NCBI RefSeq assembly: GCF_000621705.1
Contig: NZ_KK211332.1
Coordinates: 412,323 to 476,322, forward strand
From: Prolixibacter bellariivorans ATCC BAA-1284
Lineage (GTDB): Bacteria > Bacteroidota > Bacteroidia > Bacteroidales > Prolixibacteraceae
Reading direction: 5' to 3'
DNA length: 64,000 bases
In this document: piece after piece, positions 7,523 through 16,249 of the stretch
How the letters are laid out: every line of letters begins with the position of its first letter
Numbering within the stretch: position 1 is the first letter of the stretch
The notes under the pieces: generated by a model
Databases searched by the model: none
What the model saw: the letters and a program-made list of their open reading frames with translations, nothing else
What the model was told of the DNA's origin: nothing
Program-made: the position numbers and the translations under genes

Positions 7523-8242
7523 ATGAATATAAGAGAACAGTTAAGTACCATTTGGACACGAGAATATATCAATCAGCTCCCAAGTTTCATTAAAGAGCGT
7601 GGATTTGTTTACTCGATTAATGATACTGAAAAGGATATCTTAATAACGGGTATTAATCCCTCTTTTATAGACAACGATGATTTAAACTCTTTTGGATTTG
7701 ACTTTCAAGTTACTTTAAAAGAGAAAAAATGGAATAATTACTGGGGACCAATAAAAAAAATAGTAATAGACGATGAGAAAAATATTGATTTGAGTAACAG
7801 GTCTGCATATTTGGATACATTTTATTTTAGAGAAAAAGAGCAGAAAAAACTAAAAAATGAAATCTTAAAGCATACCGAAGGAATTCGATTTTTAGTTGAC
7901 CAACTAAAAATTACCCAACATATAATTGAAGATATTATTAAGCCTAAAATTATAATTGTAAAAAACAGGGAATCATCTGCATATTGGGGTAAACTATCAA
8001 ATAAAAAATTTATTTGGATGGGGTATCAACTTGATCATATCCAAAACTTTGTACATGGTGAATTATATAAAATATCAGGGTTAATAGATTCAAAAGAAAG
8101 AATAGCACCTGAAATAAACGACACAAATTTAAAAGACTCCTTAATTCTATTTTCAGAACATATCAGCAAATATACAAAACCGGAAAAAAGACTGACTGCA
8201 GTTATAGTCGATGGATTGTTAAGGAAATACTATAAGGAATAA
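7523..8242 (+). CDS. Hypothetical protein, possible uracil-DNA-glycosylase-like fold
   Basis: A 239-residue soluble protein with no signal peptide. Around residues 41-49 it has I-L-I-T-G-I-N-P-S-F, resembling the G-x-N-P-(G/S) motif at the start of uracil-DNA-glycosylase-like folds; later I-K-P-K-I-I-I-V-K-N-R-E and a W-M-G-Y segment would fit the second and third core strands. This fold assignment is tentative and catalytic activity is not claimed. Codon use is AT-rich like the preceding lipoprotein, and the gene is bracketed on both sides by hairpins that share sequence, as expected for a gene cassette. Confidence 0.6.
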   Translation: MNIREQLSTIWTREYINQLPSFIKERGFVYSINDTEKDILITGINPSFIDNDDLNSFGFDFQVTLKEKKWNNYWGPIKKIVIDDEKNIDLSNRSAYLDTFYFREKEQKKLKNEILKHTEGIRFLVDQLKITQHIIEDIIKPKIIIVKNRESSAYWGKLSNKKFIWMGYQLDHIQNFVHGELYKISGLIDSKERIAPEINDTNLKDSLILFSEHISKYTKPEKRLTAVIVDGLLRKYYKE

Positions 8243-8244
8243 TA

Positions 8245-8320
8245 ACAGCAGCCTATTACATTTTGTAATATGACAGGATTTCTGGTATAAATCCCGCACG
8301 ACACCATACCATCAAACATT
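8245..8320. repeat. Second cassette-border-like hairpin segment
   Basis: Contains TATTACA-TTT-TGTAATA and GGATTT-N8-AAATCC stems. The segment CCCGCA-N3-CACCATAC here matches CCCGCA followed by CACCATAC in the hairpin after the preceding gene. It frames the hypothetical gene on its 3' side. Confidence 0.45.
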
Positions 8321-8342
8321 GTCTCAATAAAACTTGAATCAA

Positions 8343-8852
8343 ATGAAGAAACTAATTATCCTGACACTATTGAGCATCATCTTTACCAGCTGCTCACAAC
8401 GACTATTTGATTTTACGATTGTATCGACTAAAAACATAGAACTCGATAAATTATCCTCTTTAAAGAAATCATCGGAAAGGACATCCGGTGAAGATAAAGC
8501 GAGTATTATCGTTTTTGTTCCTACCCATACCATCAGAATCGATCAGGCCATCGATAATACGATTGAAAGAATTCCGGGATGTGTTGCTTTGCTGGACGGA
8601 GTCGTCTATTCTAAGTTTTGGTGGATTCCCTACATCTATGGTCAACAGCGATTCGTCATTGAAGCAACACCACTTATCGATCCCGCCATTGCTAACTCTT
8701 CAATATCGCTGCCCCGTTATGGAAAAGTTTTTCTTGATAAAAAAGGAAAATTCAAATCGATAGAGCCGATTACCGAGGCAGATTACCAGGCTGAGAAAAG
8801 CGAAATTATTCAACACAGCACAAAAAAGAACATTGAAAGTTTGAAGCTCTAA
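8343..8852 (+). CDS. Hypothetical lipoprotein
   Basis: A 169-residue protein. The ATG at 8343 is preferred over the in-frame TTG at 8334 because it gives a classical signal peptide (M-K-K-L-I-I-L-T-L-L) ending in the lipobox F-T-S-C. The mature region has alternating strand-like stretches and charged loops. No family was recognised. A signal-peptide protein on the same strand follows after a gap of about 45 bp, so the two are probably co-transcribed, perhaps as envelope partners. Confidence 0.65.
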   Translation: MKKLIILTLLSIIFTSCSQRLFDFTIVSTKNIELDKLSSLKKSSERTSGEDKASIIVFVPTHTIRIDQAIDNTIERIPGCVALLDGVVYSKFWWIPYIYGQQRFVIEATPLIDPAIANSSISLPRYGKVFLDKKGKFKSIEPITEADYQAEKSEIIQHSTKKNIESLKL

Positions 8853-8896
8853 CTTGAAGACGGATAGAATTCGCCGGTAGATGATAAAGAATAACC

Positions 8897-9511
8897 ATGA
8901 CGAAAAAAATAAATCATTCAATTTTTATGAAAGCTCTCTCACTAACCCTTATTGCTTGTTTATTTGTAATAACCGCAGTGGCACAAGAACCGACGGAAGG
9001 CGTTGAAAAAAAGATGACAAAAATAAATGCTATTTATCCATCATTTGAACAAGAGTTTCGACTTTCTCCTGTAACCACCTGGAGTTATCGTGCCGGATTT
9101 AATATTTCTCTCGCCTATGGAGATTTTTATTCCTACGATAACTCCCTCTATCCTTCAACTTCCCATGTAGAATATTTTGAATTTCTGCCAACGGCAGAGA
9201 TCAACTACCGCTGGTACTACCGGTTGTTAAAACGACAGGAAAAAGGAAGAAAAACAATTAATAATAGTGCTGGTTACTTTTTCGCCGGAGCAGAGGTTGT
9301 GACACCCGGAATCAAACTACAAACGGTTAACAGCGATGGACTACATGACGCTATTTCCGGAATATATGCGGGATGGGGGTTTAGAAGAACCATCGGGAAG
9401 AAAATTACGATAGACCTCAATTTACGTTACTCTCTGCTCATGAGAAACGTTGAGGAAACTGCCTTTTCAAACATAATTCCTGGCTTTAAAGTTGGGTACC
9501 GAATTAAATAG
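8897..9511 (+). CDS. Outer-membrane beta-barrel-like secreted protein
   Basis: A 204-residue protein with an N-terminal signal peptide (an alternative start at Met12, base 8930, gives a more typical M-K-A-L-S-L-T-L) cleaved near A-V-A-Q. The mature part alternates amphipathic strands and loops with many aromatic residues, for example W-S-Y-R-A-G-F-N and N-Y-R-W-Y-Y-R-L, and ends in a strand ...F-K-V-G-Y-R-I-K typical of small beta-barrels. The overall look is of DUF3575-like or OmpW-sized barrels, but no exact family is claimed. It follows the lipoprotein at 8343 on the same strand. Confidence 0.65.
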   Translation: MTKKINHSIFMKALSLTLIACLFVITAVAQEPTEGVEKKMTKINAIYPSFEQEFRLSPVTTWSYRAGFNISLAYGDFYSYDNSLYPSTSHVEYFEFLPTAEINYRWYYRLLKRQEKGRKTINNSAGYFFAGAEVVTPGIKLQTVNSDGLHDAISGIYAGWGFRRTIGKKITIDLNLRYSLLMRNVEETAFSNIIPGFKVGYRIK

Positions 9512-9543
9512 AAGAGACATAAGATATCTTTTAAAACCTAACG

Positions 9544-9747
9544 ATGAAAAAAGAAGACATCCCTTTGAGAACGACGCAAAAACTGATGTATCTCCTTTTC
9601 TTCTGGGGGGTATTTACGCTAGTGATGGCCAACGGCTACAAAGAAAACGGCTATACACGGAAATACCGCGAAGCCTGGAAGTTCATGAAGATTGGTTTTA
9701 GCATTTCAGTCGCTCTACTGATATTGGGTGTGGCTGTATTTTTTTAA
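9544..9747 (+). CDS. Small two-helix membrane protein
   Basis: A 67-residue protein with two hydrophobic helices (about residues 14-30 and 47-66) separated by a basic loop containing Y-T-R-K-Y-R-E-A-W-K. The start is an ATG 32 bp after the barrel gene; an overlapping frame from 9492 was rejected because it lacks membrane or family features. Function unknown. The size, helices and context support a real gene, but the evidence is modest. Confidence 0.5.
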   Translation: MKKEDIPLRTTQKLMYLLFFWGVFTLVMANGYKENGYTRKYREAWKFMKIGFSISVALLILGVAVFF

Positions 9748-10089
9748 TTGCTGATACCTGAGATCGTTTTGTGTATCCGCTACGCGGAAAATGCAGGATC
9801 GGGGATGCCAATTGCTACAATACTTTATCCGCTACGCGGAAGTACTTCCGGGGAAGTACGCTGTACATATTCTGAAGTTTGGAACCTCGGAAACGTCGCG
9901 ATACTTTCTCCGTAGGAGATTTAGTATTGTAGCTGAAAAACGCTCCAGCCTCAATATTATTACCTCGGAGAGGTTATACACAGCAGTTACGTACTCCTCG
10001 CTATATTTCGTCTCTCCCGACAAGCAGATGATTCGTATATTTACACCTCACGAAGCAAAACACCTAATCGTAATCAAACAAAACATCCC
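9748..10089. repeat. Gene-free region: hairpin repeat element with duplicated palindrome
   Basis: The 13-bp palindrome TCCGCTACGCGGA occurs at 9776-9788 and again at 9828-9840. GCTACAATAC (9814-9823) and GTATTGTAGC (9924-9933) are perfect inverted arms. Between and beyond them are CTCCGTAGGAG, ACTTCCGGGGAAGT and a further C-T-C-C-rich segment up to about 10020. No credible ORF is present. This looks like clustered copies of one short interspersed repeat family. Confidence 0.6.
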
Positions 10090-10920
10090 ATGAAGAAAAC
10101 TTATCTGCTGCTCGCCCTGGTGCTTTGGGTGGCATCGGCATTCGCGCAAAAGACCGAGTACGTTACCCAAACCAACATTCCGTATTACAGCGATTCGCTG
10201 AATAAAGCCGACGATTACCTCCGGCAGCAATGTGTACTGGACCTGTATTACCCGAAGAATGTAAAGCATTTCCCGACCATTGTCTGGTTTCACGGCGGTG
10301 GTTTAACGGGCGGACACAAAGAGATTCCGGAAGCATTGAAAGAACAAGGAATGGCGGTGATTGGCGTAGGATACCGGCTATCGCCTCACATCAAAGCGGA
10401 GCATTGCATCGACGATGCGGCAGCTGCTGTGGCCTGGGCGTTCCATCACATGGAGCAATTTGGCGGCGATTCGACGCTGATATTCGTCTCGGGGCACTCG
10501 GCTGGTGGTTACCTCACCCTGATGGTTGGATTGGACAAAAACTACCTGAAGAAATGGGACATTGATGCCAATCGCATCGCCGGGTTGATTCCCTTCAGCG
10601 GACATACCATCACTCACTTTACTATCCGGGCCGAGCGGGGCATTCCCGGAACTCAACCGGTCGTCGACAGCCTGGCGCCGCTTTACTGGGTGCGCAAAGA
10701 TGCACCGCCATTGCTCCTCATTACCGGCGACCGCCATATGGAAATGCTGGGACGCTACGAGGAGAATGCCTACCTGATGCGCATGATGAAAGTGGTGGGA
10801 CACAAAAACACCCAGCTATACGAAATGCAGGGCTATGGACACATGATGCTCACACCGGCCTTTCCACTGTTGCTAAAAGATGTACGAAAGATTGTGAAAG
10901 AGAAGCGGGTGAACGATTAA
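10090..10920 (+). CDS. Secreted alpha/beta hydrolase (esterase/lipase family)
   Basis: A 276-residue protein with a signal peptide cleaved after A-F-A (residues 17-19), so it acts in the periplasm or outside. The oxyanion-hole motif H-G-G-G is at 68-71, the nucleophile elbow G-H-S-A-G-G at 135-140 (Ser137), a likely acid Asp214 in I-T-G-D-R-H, and His251 in G-Y-G-H. Order and spacing fit the BD-FAE/carboxylesterase branch of alpha/beta hydrolases, which deacylate carbohydrate or other esters. The substrate is not identifiable. It ends 6 bp from the convergent mutS2 stop codon, with no separate terminator visible. Confidence 0.88.
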   Translation: MKKTYLLLALVLWVASAFAQKTEYVTQTNIPYYSDSLNKADDYLRQQCVLDLYYPKNVKHFPTIVWFHGGGLTGGHKEIPEALKEQGMAVIGVGYRLSPHIKAEHCIDDAAAAVAWAFHHMEQFGGDSTLIFVSGHSAGGYLTLMVGLDKNYLKKWDIDANRIAGLIPFSGHTITHFTIRAERGIPGTQPVVDSLAPLYWVRKDAPPLLLITGDRHMEMLGRYEENAYLMRMMKVVGHKNTQLYEMQGYGHMMLTPAFPLLLKDVRKIVKEKRVND

Positions 10921-10926
10921 CCTTCG

Positions 10927-13419
10927 TTACGCCAGCTCTACCACGGTTATGCCGGAACCACCGTTCTGTACATGTTCATCACGGTAGTGCCGCACCATCG
11001 GTTCGGTGCGAAGGTAGTTGCGGATGAGTTCGCGCAGGACACCGGTACCTTTTCCGTGCAGGATACGCAGCTCGGCCGCTTCCACCATAATGGCTTCATC
11101 GACGAATTCCTGAATTTTCTGCAGCGCTTCCTCGGCACGCATTCCCCGCACGTCAACTTCCGGTTTGAAGGTCATTTTCCGGTCGGCAATGGCATCGTTG
11201 ATCCGGGCAATGGTTTTATTTTTTTGTACTTCCGTCTTCTTCAACTGGCTGTTCGACACTACTTCCAGCTTGTCCGCTTTTACAGTTGACCGCAACGAGC
11301 CTAAGGCTACGACAATGTTTTTCCCGTTAATTTCGAGCACCTCACCGGCGGTCTGTTGACCTTTCAGCCGCACTTTCGCCCCTACTTCCAACACAGGCGT
11401 TTTCGGTTTGGCGGGCTTGGTACTCTTCTTCTCCGGTTCTTTTCGTGGCAATTTTTCCCGGCGCTTCTGCTCCTTCTGCCGCAGCTTCTCCATCTTCCGG
11501 GCTATCTTTTCCTCGTCTTCCGTAGCTTTCCGGTCCACCTCGTCGCGGAAATCTTCCAGTTCGCGGCGCACTTTCCGGGTATGTTCTTTTTCGGCGTTCG
11601 CTTCTTTAATCTCGCGGATGGTCCGTTCAATCATGCGGTTGGTACCGGACAGTAACTCTTCGGCTTCGCGTTTGGCTTTGGCCAGAATCTCTTTCCGCAT
11701 CCGTTCGGTCTCTTCCAGGTCGGACTCGTACTTGCCGGCCATATCGTCAAGATTGCGTTCCACCTTCCGGATACGCTGACGCTTGCTTTCCCAGTACCGC
11801 TTGTCGCGGACAATATCGCGCAAGTGCTTGTCGAAATCGATGTGCTCCTGCCCGATTTTATCACTGGCTTCTTTCAGGATATCTTCCGGCAGACCGATTT
11901 TACGGGCAATCTCGAAAGCGAAGGAACTTCCCGGTTTGCCAATCTGCAACCGGAAAAGCGGTTCCATCCGGTGCGAGTCATATAACATCGCCCCGTTCTC
12001 GATGCCCTCGGCCGAACTGGCAAAGTGCTTCAGGTTGGTATAGTGCGTGGTGATGACACCGTAGGTTCCCAATTGGTTGATGCGATTAAGTACTGCCTCG
12101 GCAATGGAGCCACCCAGCATAGGCTCGGTTCCGGTTCCAAACTCATCGATGAGCACCATTGTTTTGGGCGTGCAGTTCTTCGAAAAGAACTTCATGTTCG
12201 TGAGATGCGAGCTGTAGGTACTCAGGTCGTTCTCCAGCGACTGGTCGTCGCCAATATCGATGAACATGCGCTCGAAAATACCCGAACGGCTGTCCGGACT
12301 AAGCGGTACAGGCAAGCCACACTGCAACATGTACTGCACTAATCCTACCGTTTTCAGGCAGACTGATTTACCTCCGGCATTAGGGCCAGAAATCAGCAGA
12401 ATGCGGTTCTGTTCCGTCAGGGTGATATCCAGCGGAACAACTTTCCGGTTTTCCGCTTTCAGGTTGCGCTCGAGCAACGGGTGACGGGCCTTGAACCACT
12501 CCAGTTCCTGTTTGTCGGTCATTTTAGGCTTCACCGATTCACTTTCGATGGCCCACAAGGCTTTCGCCCGAATGAAATCGAGTTCGGCTAAAATGCCGTA
12601 CGAAAATGCTAAATCTTCAGCATACGGACGGATTTCGTCGGTAAAGTGAATCAGTATTTTCACGATTTCCCGCTTCTCGGCCGATTCCAGTTCGCGAATG
12701 CGGTTGTTCACTTCCACCACTTCTTCCGGCTCCACATAAGCCGTTCGTCCGGTAGCCGATTCATCGTGCACAATCCCTTTCAGCTTCCGTTTGTTTCCGG
12801 CAGCAATGGGAATCACCGTGCGGCCGTCACGAATGGAAGTGGACACATCTTTTTCCACCAGGCCCTCTTTCTGTGCTTTACGCAGAATACTCTGCATGAT
12901 TTTGGACACGCTGGCCTGCCGGGAAAAGATCTCGCGGCGAATGTGCGCCAGTTCCGGCGACGCATTATCTTTTATCGTTCCGTGCTTGCTGATGATTTGG
13001 TCGATGCGGTCGTACACAAACGGAAAAAGCTGTACATCACGGACCACATCACGCAGCCGCGGAAATTCCTCTTCTTCCCGGGAACGGAAAAAATTAACGA
13101 TGGCACGGATGGTTTCCAGCGAGCGTTTCAGGTCGAACAACTCGTGGACTTCGAGAAATGTTCCGGTCACCTTGATTTTCTGCAGTGCAGGACGAACATC
13201 GAGGTAGTATCCTGTGGGGAAATTGGTTTCCTCGCCGATAATCTGCATGAATTCCACCGTCTCGTCGAGCTGACGGACAATGGCCTCGTAGTTGGACGAG
13301 AAGCTAAACTGCGCAGCAATTTCCTTCCCGAGCGTACTCAGGCACCGCTGACTCAGCAAGTCGCGTATTTTATCGAAACCTATTTTTGATTCAAATCCCG
13401 CAGGATAAATTTCCACCAT
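10927..13419 (-). CDS. mutS2: Endonuclease MutS2
   Basis: An 830-residue protein of usual family length. An N-terminal MutS-like lever/clamp region is followed by the ATPase domain with Walker A G-P-N-A-G-G-K-S at 345-352 and Walker B M-V-L-I-D-E-F-G-T-G. A long charged coiled-coil (about 515-670) links to a KOW-like segment and a C-terminal Smr nuclease domain starting with D-V-R-G-M near 756 and H-G-K-G-T-G near 788. MutS2 acts on branched DNA to suppress recombination and, in some bacteria, on collided ribosomes. A TATTTTTG -7 box lies 20 bp upstream. The bat operon terminator separates it from the genes upstream. Confidence 0.97.
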   Translation of the reverse strand: MVEIYPAGFESKIGFDKIRDLLSQRCLSTLGKEIAAQFSFSSNYEAIVRQLDETVEFMQIIGEETNFPTGYYLDVRPALQKIKVTGTFLEVHELFDLKRSLETIRAIVNFFRSREEEEFPRLRDVVRDVQLFPFVYDRIDQIISKHGTIKDNASPELAHIRREIFSRQASVSKIMQSILRKAQKEGLVEKDVSTSIRDGRTVIPIAAGNKRKLKGIVHDESATGRTAYVEPEEVVEVNNRIRELESAEKREIVKILIHFTDEIRPYAEDLAFSYGILAELDFIRAKALWAIESESVKPKMTDKQELEWFKARHPLLERNLKAENRKVVPLDITLTEQNRILLISGPNAGGKSVCLKTVGLVQYMLQCGLPVPLSPDSRSGIFERMFIDIGDDQSLENDLSTYSSHLTNMKFFSKNCTPKTMVLIDEFGTGTEPMLGGSIAEAVLNRINQLGTYGVITTHYTNLKHFASSAEGIENGAMLYDSHRMEPLFRLQIGKPGSSFAFEIARKIGLPEDILKEASDKIGQEHIDFDKHLRDIVRDKRYWESKRQRIRKVERNLDDMAGKYESDLEETERMRKEILAKAKREAEELLSGTNRMIERTIREIKEANAEKEHTRKVRRELEDFRDEVDRKATEDEEKIARKMEKLRQKEQKRREKLPRKEPEKKSTKPAKPKTPVLEVGAKVRLKGQQTAGEVLEINGKNIVVALGSLRSTVKADKLEVVSNSQLKKTEVQKNKTIARINDAIADRKMTFKPEVDVRGMRAEEALQKIQEFVDEAIMVEAAELRILHGKGTGVLRELIRNYLRTEPMVRHYRDEHVQNGGSGITVVELA

Positions 13420-13439
13420 CGCTATTCATTTTCGAACTG

Positions 13440-13447
13440 CAAAAATA
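13440..13447 (-). promoter_or_regulatory. mutS2 promoter -7 box (TATTTTTG)
   Basis: On the minus strand TATTTTTG matches the Bacteroidota -7 consensus TAnnTTTG and lies 20 bp before the mutS2 ATG. A clear -33 TTTG is not obvious. Confidence 0.6.
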
Positions 13448-13471
13448 ACAATCGAAAAGGGATATACGAAA

Positions 13472-13499
13472 AGCGGAGGTAAAGTTACTTACCTCCGCT
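13472..13499 (-). terminator. Terminator at the end of the bat operon
   Basis: Perfect 11-bp stem AGCGGAGGTAA/TTACCTCCGCT with a 6-nt loop, followed on the minus strand by TTTTCG. It lies 24 bp after the batE stop codon and immediately before the mutS2 promoter. Confidence 0.8.
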
Positions 13500-13523
13500 G
13501 CGAAATATTATTTGATAAGATAC

Positions 13524-14324
13524 TTAAATCCGTACCATCGTCGAGTCCTGCACCCAGCCTTTGTTGCCATCGGCCAGCTGAATCTCCTTCCAGGTACCAA
13601 GACTGTCGGTGAGTTTCACTTTCAGTCCTTCGTGAATAATAAACAACTCGGTTCCGGTTTCACTGGGCGAACCTTTCACGGTAACGGTCGGAGCCGTAAT
13701 GATGGCTGTGTTCCGGTGCGTCAGCTTACTCTTCTGGCTTGAAGCAAACGAAAAAGTGAATCCCGACCAGGTAAGCGCCAAAATGGAAACCCAGAATGCC
13801 AGTTTCTTCCGACGCACCGTTTGCGCAAAAAGAAACAGAGCAAAGATGATGAGAAAGAGGAAAAAGGCGATCATGCTCTGTGTCCCCCATTCATCTGCCG
13901 AATGCGTATTAATAACGCTGTGCCACCATTTGGTCAGGAAAAATTCGGGTAACGGCACAATATTATCGACCACATGAGCCTGCGCGAGATTCAGGTTGTA
14001 CTTGATATCCTCGTCGTTGGGAGCCAGCAAGCGGGCCCGCTCATAATTGATAATAGCTTTGGTAATTTGACCCGACTTGTAATAAGCATTCCCCAAATTG
14101 AAATAGAGGTCTGCTGATTCATATCCCCGCTTCAGAATACCCGAATAAACGCTGGCAGCCTGTTGGTAATGCCCTTTTGCGTACAAGGTATCGGCCCGGG
14201 TAATCGAATCCAGTTCTGCTTTTTGAGCGAAAGTGGTACCGGAAATCAACACCAGCGCCAACATTCCTATGACGTATAATACTTTTTGTCTCATCGAATC
14301 CCTGTTCTGTTGATTCTGTTTCAT
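13524..14324 (-). CDS. batE: BatE: TPR and SH3-like membrane protein
   Basis: A 266-residue protein (a start at Met11, base 14294, is equally plausible and gives a cleaner signal peptide). After the signal peptide come two TPR-like repeats (about 42-115, with Y-F-N-L-G-N-A-Y-Y-K), two membrane helices (about 148-165 and 172-190), and a C-terminal SH3-like domain ending in G-W-V-Q-D-S. This is the usual BatE layout. It is the last gene of the operon: its ATG lies 2 bp after the batD stop. BatE is thought to scaffold the Bat complex in the periplasm. Confidence 0.88.
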   Translation of the reverse strand: MKQNQQNRDSMRQKVLYVIGMLALVLISGTTFAQKAELDSITRADTLYAKGHYQQAASVYSGILKRGYESADLYFNLGNAYYKSGQITKAIINYERARLLAPNDEDIKYNLNLAQAHVVDNIVPLPEFFLTKWWHSVINTHSADEWGTQSMIAFFLFLIIFALFLFAQTVRRKKLAFWVSILALTWSGFTFSFASSQKSKLTHRNTAIITAPTVTVKGSPSETGTELFIIHEGLKVKLTDSLGTWKEIQLADGNKGWVQDSTMVRI

Positions 14325-14326
14325 CG

Positions 14327-16138
14327 TTACTTAATCTCTTTTTCCATGCGGCTCATCACCTCCACAGCCTTGTCGTACATTTCATTCATAGCCGTTGTTG
14401 TGCCTCCGCCCGGTGCAAAGCGTGCAAACTCACACGTGTCGAGCGTTTCGATAAACCGATCGACCAACTCCTGCGAAACACTTCGCTCCAGCAAGGCTTC
14501 TGCGGCGCGCTCTTTATTCAAGTCGGCTACCGGAATGGTCAGCTTATCGCTTAGATAGCCCCAGAACGCACGGGTTACCGCTTCGTAAAACTTCTCGGCA
14601 TCGTTTTGCTTCAGAACACCGCGGGCCACTTTCAGGTGCTTCATCGCTACCTTGCTGGCTTTCCGGTTTTTCACCCGGGCCAGATTGGCATTCTCGCGGA
14701 TGCGCTTCATGTTAAAGAGATAGAATATGAGTACGAGGAACGCTCCTCCAAGATAAATCAGGTAGAAATTCACCGAACCAAAGAAGGTATCGTTTCGCTG
14801 GAACAGCTGATTGTTATCGGTTTTAATGTAACGAATATCCTTTCCGAGGAATTTCACATCTTCTTTGGAAAGTCCGCTGCTGACAACCGTGTTCGACTGG
14901 TTACCGGCTCCTTTTTCCACATGCAAATCATACGACTTGGTGGTCTTCGTCACATATCTTCCTGTTGCCGGATTGAAATAAACAAAGTTGACGGCCGGAA
15001 TGGTGAAATCGCCGGCATGACGCGGAATAACCAGGTATTCGAACGATGTGCTACCCACAAGACCATTCTCGGTTGCTTTAAAGTCGTTGGTATTTTTTGG
15101 ATCATATGTATCAAAATCCGCCGGGAAATCAACCTTTGGCGCATCAATCAATTTCAGGTTTCCGTTACCGGAAATCTTCAGTTTCAGCGTTACCGCATCG
15201 TTGGCTTTTACATCGGTTGCCGTGATGGACGACTCGAGACTGAAGTTCCCTACTCCTCCGGAATAGTTAGCCGGAGCCTTGGGTAACGATTTCACATGCA
15301 CGGTTACCGGCTGGCTCAATACAGTAGCTTTCACCGTTGAAAACTGGTCGAAGAAATCGTCGAAAATGCTTTGCGGCTGCTGGATACGCTGACGTACCAA
15401 CGCGACAATTTTCACCGGTTTGATGGTTATATTTCCGGTTTGCTGCGGGAAAAGGATGGTTTTCTTCAACGTTCCCACATTGTATATTTCTCCTTTGTAG
15501 GCTTCCCTATGCAATGAAATCTGTTGGGGGATATCGATATCCTGTGACCAGAATCCTTCGAAATTAGGAAGTTCAATATCATCGAATCCACTCAGGTTCA
15601 CCCTTGAGTAAATTTTTATGGTCGCTAAAAGATGTTCCCCTTTATAAACCGATTTCCGGCTCAAGTCCACGTTGACAAACAAATCCTTCGAGTCGATATG
15701 CCCCGGTGTCGCTGCCGGCTTGTCAACGCCTCCACCGGCAGGCTTTGAGGAACCTTTCACCACCTGAATGGTCACGGAATTGGAAGTGTACGTCTTGCCG
15801 TCAGCCTCGATAGTTGCCGGTTGAATGGTAAACTTCCCCTCTTTTTTTGCCTGTAAAATATAGGTGTAGGAAAAGGTGACCGAGCGGGTGGTTTTCCCGT
15901 TGATCATTTGAATGGAGGTACTGTTGGAAGTAGAAGGGCCCATCAGTACATCGAAGTCATTCAATTCCGGAAGCTTCAGGTTCTCCCCTTCGGTATTTAA
16001 AACGAAAGAGAGCCGGAACTGACTTCCCAACTCAACCGCATTCGGCGCCGACATGTTAAACCGAACATCGTCGGCACGGGCCGTTAAGCCGGCAAAGAGT
16101 GTAAACAAGAGAAGAAACAGGGTCTTTTTCTTCATCAT
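14327..16138 (-). CDS. batD: BatD: oxygen-tolerance family membrane protein
   Basis: About 603 residues from the ATG at 16138; upstream in-frame starts (to 16186) would put a non-hydrophobic tail before the signal peptide M-M-K-K-K-T-L-F-L-L-L-F. The mature protein has several Ig-like beta domains, one transmembrane helix (about residues 430-450, F-Y-L-I-Y-L-G-G-A-F-L) and a cytoplasmic helical tail. This matches BatD, a periplasm-facing component of the Bat aerotolerance complex. It lies between batC and batE on the same strand. Confidence 0.9.
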   Translation of the reverse strand: MMKKKTLFLLLFTLFAGLTARADDVRFNMSAPNAVELGSQFRLSFVLNTEGENLKLPELNDFDVLMGPSTSNSTSIQMINGKTTRSVTFSYTYILQAKKEGKFTIQPATIEADGKTYTSNSVTIQVVKGSSKPAGGGVDKPAATPGHIDSKDLFVNVDLSRKSVYKGEHLLATIKIYSRVNLSGFDDIELPNFEGFWSQDIDIPQQISLHREAYKGEIYNVGTLKKTILFPQQTGNITIKPVKIVALVRQRIQQPQSIFDDFFDQFSTVKATVLSQPVTVHVKSLPKAPANYSGGVGNFSLESSITATDVKANDAVTLKLKISGNGNLKLIDAPKVDFPADFDTYDPKNTNDFKATENGLVGSTSFEYLVIPRHAGDFTIPAVNFVYFNPATGRYVTKTTKSYDLHVEKGAGNQSNTVVSSGLSKEDVKFLGKDIRYIKTDNNQLFQRNDTFFGSVNFYLIYLGGAFLVLIFYLFNMKRIRENANLARVKNRKASKVAMKHLKVARGVLKQNDAEKFYEAVTRAFWGYLSDKLTIPVADLNKERAAEALLERSVSQELVDRFIETLDTCEFARFAPGGGTTTAMNEMYDKAVEVMSRMEKEIK

Positions 16139-16249
16139 CTGTATGCCTGTATATTTCGTGATTAATTTGTATTGCATCGTCAACATGCCTCAAAATTAGC
16201 AAAACCCCGGAATTTTTCCGGAGGGCCTCCGGTTACCAAAAAATAACCG

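Noticed and set aside
7353-8320. Hairpins as bona fide integron attC sites
   Set aside because: The outer boxes RYYYAAC and GTTRRRY are not found at the ends and no integrase is in the window. Only the folding and shared core are similar.
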